NCBI GenBank assembly: GCA_035562735.1
Contig: DATMWB010000007.1
Location: 1-7,338, forward strand
Length of the DNA stretch: 7,338 bases
Direction: 5' to 3'
From: UBA12158 sp035562735
GTDB taxonomy: Bacteria; Patescibacteriota; Microgenomatia; UBA12405
Made by a program: the position numbers and the translations under genes
Shown here: piece after piece, positions 4,862 to 7,338 of the stretch
Layout of the letters: each line of letters starts with the position of its first letter
Position numbering within the stretch: the stretch's first letter is position 1
Notes under the pieces: generated by a model
Database searches by the model: none
Seen by the model: the letters and a program-made list of their open reading frames with translations, nothing else
Told to the model about the DNA's origin: nothing

Positions 4862-5353
4862 GTGTTGAGATTAGAGGGAGAATCAAAGATTTGTGTTGAT
4901 CCAAAGCTTGGAGATGAGTTAGGAAGAGATAGTTTGAATGATGTGAATATGCTTTGTGAGGCGATGAAAATATATTCAAGTAAGTTAGGGATAGATTTAC
5001 ATCTATTGTTGGTTGGTGGAGTTGTAAAACCTGAGAAAAAAGGTTTTTTTCATAAAGATGTTGATTTACGATTTTACTCGCGAGAATTAGCTTGTGAATT
5101 TTACTTAAGAGGTGAGTGTCCAAAATTTGACAAATTTGCTGAATTTATATCAACAATTGGAAAAGATTTGGAGTGGGGTGTCAAGATTGAAAAACCTTGG
5201 TTTGATGATTATGAATCTAGTGGTGATGGAAAGGTTGTTTTGTTGCCACAGGGAAAACCGATAGAAGTATTGCCGGTTCGGGAAGATCGACTTTTTTCTT
5301 CTTTTGAAGAGTTTTTATCAAAAGAGACAGAGCCTTATTTTGTGCTTTTTTAA
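4862..5353 (+). CDS. Pol-beta-type (MNT-like) nucleotidyltransferase-fold protein
   Basis: From the GTG at 4862 the protein has 163 residues; an upstream in-frame ATG at 4823 would make 176. The segment LLLVGGVV...HKDVDLRF fits the Pol-beta nucleotidyltransferase signature hG[GS]-x(9-13)-[DE]h[DE]h exactly: G52-G53, twelve residues, then D66-V-D68. A later strand PIEVLP provides E135 as the third metal-binding acid. Members of this superfamily transfer NMPs to RNA, proteins or antibiotics. No partner such as a HEPN protein sits beside it, so a toxin-antitoxin role is not supported. The small size suggests a single-domain transferase of unknown substrate. The GTG start is preferred because TATAAT lies 6 nt upstream, whereas nothing promoter-like precedes 4823. 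The stop overlaps the stop of the convergent EpmA-like gene in one shared TTAA. Confidence 0.7.
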   Translation: MLRLEGESKICVDPKLGDELGRDSLNDVNMLCEAMKIYSSKLGIDLHLLLVGGVVKPEKKGFFHKDVDLRFYSRELACEFYLRGECPKFDKFAEFISTIGKDLEWGVKIEKPWFDDYESSGDGKVVLLPQGKPIEVLPVREDRLFSSFEEFLSKETEPYFVLF

Positions 5354-6135
5354 TCAATTGTTTTGGTAATTATTTTGAGTATTCTATCGATGCCGAGACC
5401 GATGCCGGATACTTGGCCTATTTTTGCAGAATTTGTAGCAAAGGATGAACTTATAGAGTGAAAGGGAAGTTTGTTTTGGAGACGATATTGTTTTTCTTTT
5501 TCAAAAGCCTTTAAGATTGAATCTGAATTTGTGTTTTCGGTACAGCCATTGGCGATTTCTGTTCCATTTATATAGAGCTCAAAACGGAGAGATTGCTTCG
5601 CTTCGCTCGCAATGACGGACTTGGCCAATGGGCTGAGAAAAGAGGGATAGCCAGTAACAAAGATGGCCTCGTTTTTATTTAGTTTGGGTTCAACTTCATT
5701 GAGAAAGAATTGATTAAAATCAGGTTCATTGTCGGGAAGGTTTTTTGGCAATGCAAAATTTGAAAATTTAATATTGAGATATTTTTTTAGAAATTTTTGG
5801 GTGGAGAGCATTAGGTCGTTGAGGTCTTTGTTAATTTCGTACCATTCGAGCATTAAAAATTCTGGAGTATGGTCAGGCCCTTCATCTTCCAGATCACGAA
5901 AACAGTGAGAAATAGCAAAGCAATTTTGATGATTTCTAGCTAAGTATTTTTTTAAAGCAAATTCAGGAGAGGTGGGGAGGAAATAATCTTGGTTTTTGTG
6001 AGACCAGGTGGTTTTGAACGAGTAAAGATTTGGTTCGAGGGGGAGGGAAGAGTTTAGATAAGGAATTTCGATTTCAGTAAAATTGAGGTTCCAAAAATAT
6101 TGGCGAATAGATTTTAAAAATTCTGATTGCGTCAT
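5350..6135 (-). CDS. EpmA/GenX-like lysyl-tRNA synthetase paralogue
   Basis: This 261-residue class II aminoacyl-tRNA-synthetase core lacks an anticodon-binding domain. It matches EpmA (GenX/PoxA, EF-P--(R)-beta-lysine ligase) in order: IEIPYLNSSLPLEPNL (motif 1 region, 22-37), FLPTSPEFALKK (52-63), motif 2 FRDLEDEGPDHTPEFLMLEWY (79-99), RFELYINGTEIANGCTE (184-200) and motif 3 GIGLGIDRIL (244-253). EpmA attaches a lysine derivative to elongation factor P. No EF-P or EpmB gene is in the window, so the target is inferred, and it is shorter than E. coli EpmA (about 325 residues). The loop before RFEL reads VIASEAKQS (174-182), encoded by a REP-like repeat inserted in frame. ATG at 6135 follows TATAAT by 8 nt. 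It is convergent with, and overlaps by 4 bp, the preceding + gene. Confidence 0.87.
   Translation of the reverse strand: MTQSEFLKSIRQYFWNLNFTEIEIPYLNSSLPLEPNLYSFKTTWSHKNQDYFLPTSPEFALKKYLARNHQNCFAISHCFRDLEDEGPDHTPEFLMLEWYEINKDLNDLMLSTQKFLKKYLNIKFSNFALPKNLPDNEPDFNQFFLNEVEPKLNKNEAIFVTGYPSFLSPLAKSVIASEAKQSLRFELYINGTEIANGCTENTNSDSILKAFEKEKQYRLQNKLPFHSISSSFATNSAKIGQVSGIGLGIDRILKIITKTID
5589..5617 (-). repeat. REP-like dispersed repeat inside the EpmA-like gene
   Basis: On the - strand the element begins CGTCATTGCGAGCG and ends AAGCGAAGCAATCTC. Imperfect inverted ends ATTGC/GCAAT flank a GAAGC-type core. It is more GC-rich than its surroundings. I recall this string as a widespread intergenic and intragenic repeat in many bacterial and CPR genomes, often translated as VIASEAKQS; that recollection needs a search. 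Here it is read in frame as the loop before the conserved RFEL strand of the synthetase. Confidence 0.75.
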
Positions 6136-6143
6136 GTTGATGG

Positions 6144-6149
6144 ATTATA
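6144..6149 (-). promoter_or_regulatory. -10 promoter of the EpmA-like gene
   Basis: On the - strand a perfect TATAAT is followed by 8 nt and the ATG at 6135. There is no TGn extension and no convincing -35. It lies in the 50-bp gap after the radical SAM gene, so the EpmA-like gene can be expressed separately from the rpmG operon. Confidence 0.5.
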
Positions 6150-6185
6150 TATTAGTTTCCGTAAGTTCTCATAAACATTAAATAT

Positions 6186-7031
6186 TTATTTCGAATTTAC
6201 GAAATTTTTTAAATCACAAAAATAATCTGGGTCGGAACAGAGAGGGTTGTTTAGATAAATAGTGCTGTAGTTGAATATAATTTTGGAAATGGGGTCAGAG
6301 AGAGAGGCGATAGATTTTTGAGATTCACAACAACCGTAAAATTTGCCATCTGATTGGAGAGAGAGTATGGAGCAAGTAAAGTTTTTAGGAGGGTAGACTG
6401 GATAATTTTGACGAATGTTTTGTATTTGTTTTATGGTAAGTGAACCTAACCTATCTGTTAGATATGTTTTTGTAATGTTTGATATATTAAATGAATTACG
6501 ATAGGCATAAGAATCTTTGGTGACAAGGAAAAATATTTCTACGTGAAAACCAATCTTTTTGGCATATTCTACGAATAGTTTTGATTTTTTAAAGTTTCCG
6601 ATGCCCCGATTAGCGTCATGAATTTTTTGGGGGCCATCAAAGGAGACTATTAGCTGGCAGTTTTTGGGATCTTTGATTTCATCGAGACGATTGATAGTGC
6701 CGTTGGTGATAATAGAGACAAAAATTCCCATGGAGTTTAGTTTGTTGACCAAAGAGGGAAAATTTTTGAGGGTAAAGACTTCACCGCCACAGAAAATAAT
6801 TGATTTAAGGTGTAGTTTATTGTCAACGAATTTTTTACCTCCGGCCAATGTGTCACCATGTTGAATGTCGTTAAAAAATTGTTGACTTCGAAACTTGCTT
6901 AAAAAACTGTTATATCGGCGGATGAAGGAGAGGATTTGACGATTGGAGAGGATATTCTTTGTTTTTTTGGTATAACAATATTTGCAGTTGAGATTACAGA
7001 GCTCAAGCGGGGAGATATAGATGTTTTCCAA
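6186..7031 (-). CDS. Radical SAM enzyme with C-terminal cysteine cluster (SPASM-like)
   Basis: From the TTG at 7031 the product has 281 residues. IYISPLELCNLNCKYCY holds the radical SAM [4Fe-4S] motif CxxxCxxC (C12, C16, C19). Further core marks are FCGGE (SAM-binding GGE motif), SIITNGT and LIVSFDGP. The C-terminal part has FTCSILSLQSDGKFYGCCE and, about 30 residues later, LCSDPDYFCDL, a cysteine set resembling a shortened SPASM or twitch domain that could bind an extra cluster. Such enzymes often modify peptides or proteins; no precursor peptide is evident. The gene follows rpmG on the same strand. Longer starts exist (TTG 7088, GTG 7085), but their extra residues would be encoded by L33 codons in another frame. 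TTG 7031, 8 nt after the L33 stop, leaves a normal first beta strand. The start is uncertain. Confidence 0.82.
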   Translation of the reverse strand: MENIYISPLELCNLNCKYCYTKKTKNILSNRQILSFIRRYNSFLSKFRSQQFFNDIQHGDTLAGGKKFVDNKLHLKSIIFCGGEVFTLKNFPSLVNKLNSMGIFVSIITNGTINRLDEIKDPKNCQLIVSFDGPQKIHDANRGIGNFKKSKLFVEYAKKIGFHVEIFFLVTKDSYAYRNSFNISNITKTYLTDRLGSLTIKQIQNIRQNYPVYPPKNFTCSILSLQSDGKFYGCCESQKSIASLSDPISKIIFNYSTIYLNNPLCSDPDYFCDLKNFVNSK

Positions 7032-7039
7032 ACTTTTTA

Positions 7040-7219
7040 TTATTTGAGTTTGGTACTTTCTTTGTGTTCGGTATTTTTTTTGCACCAATGACAGTATTTG
7101 TTGAATTTAAGCTTGTCGGGAGTATTTGTCTTATTTTTTTCAGTAAGATAATTTTGAGCTCCACAAACTGAGCAACAAAGAGCGATTAAAATTCTAGGTG
7201 TTTTTTTAGATTTAGCCAT
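7040..7219 (-). CDS. rpmG: 50S ribosomal protein L33
   Basis: This 59-residue protein is a standard bL33. It begins MAKSKKTPRILIALCC, has the conserved core NYLTEKNKTNTPDKL and ends in a Lys-rich tail. Two CxxC pairs (C16/C19 and C43/C46, within CSVC and CHWC) form the zinc-ribbon version of the protein, as opposed to the cysteine-free version. It is part of the large ribosomal subunit near the E site. The ATG at 7219 follows TAAAAT by 6 nt, with a TTGCTA -35 candidate 17 nt further upstream. The radical SAM gene begins just after its stop or overlaps its 3' end, which makes a two-gene transcript likely. The neighbours are not the secE/nusG or rpmB genes often found with rpmG. Confidence 0.95.
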   Translation of the reverse strand: MAKSKKTPRILIALCCSVCGAQNYLTEKNKTNTPDKLKFNKYCHWCKKNTEHKESTKLK

Positions 7220-7225
7220 GGAGCT

Positions 7226-7254
7226 ATTTTAATCGATGTGACCGAAATTAGCAA
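7226..7254 (-). promoter_or_regulatory. Promoter of rpmG and the radical SAM gene
   Basis: On the - strand TTGCTA (7254 down to 7249, 4 of 6 matches to TTGACA), a 17-nt spacer and TAAAAT (7231 down to 7226) form a conventional -35/-10 pair. The -10 ends 6 nt before the ATG at 7219, so +1 would be at the start codon. This one lacks TGn, and it is the only promoter here where I see a reasonable -35. Confidence 0.5.
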
Positions 7255-7338
7255 TTAATTAATAAAACGATTTGTGAGAATACTTTTGGCAACAGTGTCA
7301 CAGAACAATTCGGTACCAAGATTGGAGGGGTGGAGGTG
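7255..7338 (-). CDS. C-terminal end of a probable SGNH/GDSL-type hydrolase (partial)
   Basis: A - strand frame enters from the right edge and ends with TAA at 7257-7255, giving 27 residues that begin HLHPSNLGTELFCDTVAKSI. The HPSNxG pattern followed by an amphipathic helix is the usual block V and last helix of SGNH/GDSL esterases, where the His is catalytic and normally preceded by DxxHP; the Asp would lie just outside the window. The other two frames give less convincing sequence. The stop is 35 bp before the rpmG start, in the same direction, and the rpmG promoter sits in that gap. Only the C-terminus is visible, so the family call is tentative. Confidence 0.45.
   Translation of the reverse strand, partial: HLHPSNLGTELFCDTVAKSILTNRFIN

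Noticed and set aside
4818..5123. Upstream extension of the small - strand frame to a 158-residue protein
   Set aside because: It runs antisense to the Pol-beta-type gene, which has clear catalytic motifs. The leaderless-type promoter supports starting at 4817.
4823..5353. Toxin-antitoxin (MNT/HEPN) pair
   Set aside because: No HEPN or other toxin-like partner is adjacent; the neighbours are a disordered small protein and a synthetase paralogue.
5589..5617. CRISPR repeat or insertion-sequence end
   Set aside because: It is a single copy without spacers or transposase, and a REP-like dispersed element fits better.
6664..6864. + strand frame opposite the radical SAM gene
   Set aside because: It lies antisense to the radical SAM core, including the GGE motif, so it is a shadow.

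Overview
The window is AT-rich, very tightly packed and free of RNA genes. It reads like a piece of a small, streamlined bacterial genome. The best guess is a Patescibacteria/CPR-type lineage (for example Microgenomates-like). The reasons are the compactness, small single-domain enzymes, an almost complete lack of Shine-Dalgarno sequences, and a REP-like repeat of a kind I recall from such genomes. This lineage call is inference, not demonstrated. The + strand is G-rich even where genes lie on the - strand, which suggests the whole window lies on one replichore with + as the leading strand.

Layout. 1-80 (-): 5' end of an unidentified gene leaving the window. 137-1216 (+): a P-loop nucleotide kinase followed with no gap by a dCMP deaminase, a small nucleotide-metabolism operon. 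1263-2078 (+): a diverged protein-kinase-like-fold protein. 1983-2414 (-): a cytidylyltransferase-family (HIGH-type) nucleotidyltransferase whose 3' end overlaps the previous gene by 96 bp. 2436-3092 (+): a HAD phosphatase. 3055-4173 (-): a sugar-1-phosphate nucleotidylyltransferase with a left-handed beta-helix tail. 4208-4681 (+): a GNAT acetyltransferase. 4647-4817 (-): a 56-residue basic small protein. 4862-5353 (+): a Pol-beta-type nucleotidyltransferase-fold protein. 5350-6135 (-): an EpmA/GenX-like LysRS paralogue carrying an in-frame REP-like repeat. 6186-7219 (-): ribosomal protein L33 (rpmG) followed by a radical SAM enzyme. 7255-7338 (-): the C-terminus of a likely SGNH/GDSL hydrolase.

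Genes between 1263 and 6135 alternate strand almost one by one. All four convergent pairs overlap at their 3' ends (96, 38, 35 and 4 bp) with no visible intrinsic terminators. Divergent pairs are separated by only 21 to 44 bp.

The most striking signal is regulatory. Ten recognised transcription-unit starts, plus the unidentified gene at the left edge, have a Pribnow-like hexamer (TATAAT, TATATT, TAAAAT, TAATAT or TATCAT) ending only 5-9 nt before the start codon. In eight of the eleven it is preceded by TGn, giving an extended -10 such as TGTTATAAT. This geometry puts +1 at or within a few bases of the start codon, so transcripts would be leaderless or nearly so. The pattern also corrects start sites (4208 rather than 4172; 4173 rather than 4188; probably 4862 rather than 4823) and supports the otherwise easily missed small gene at 4647-4817. 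I see no defence system, CRISPR array or insertion sequence.
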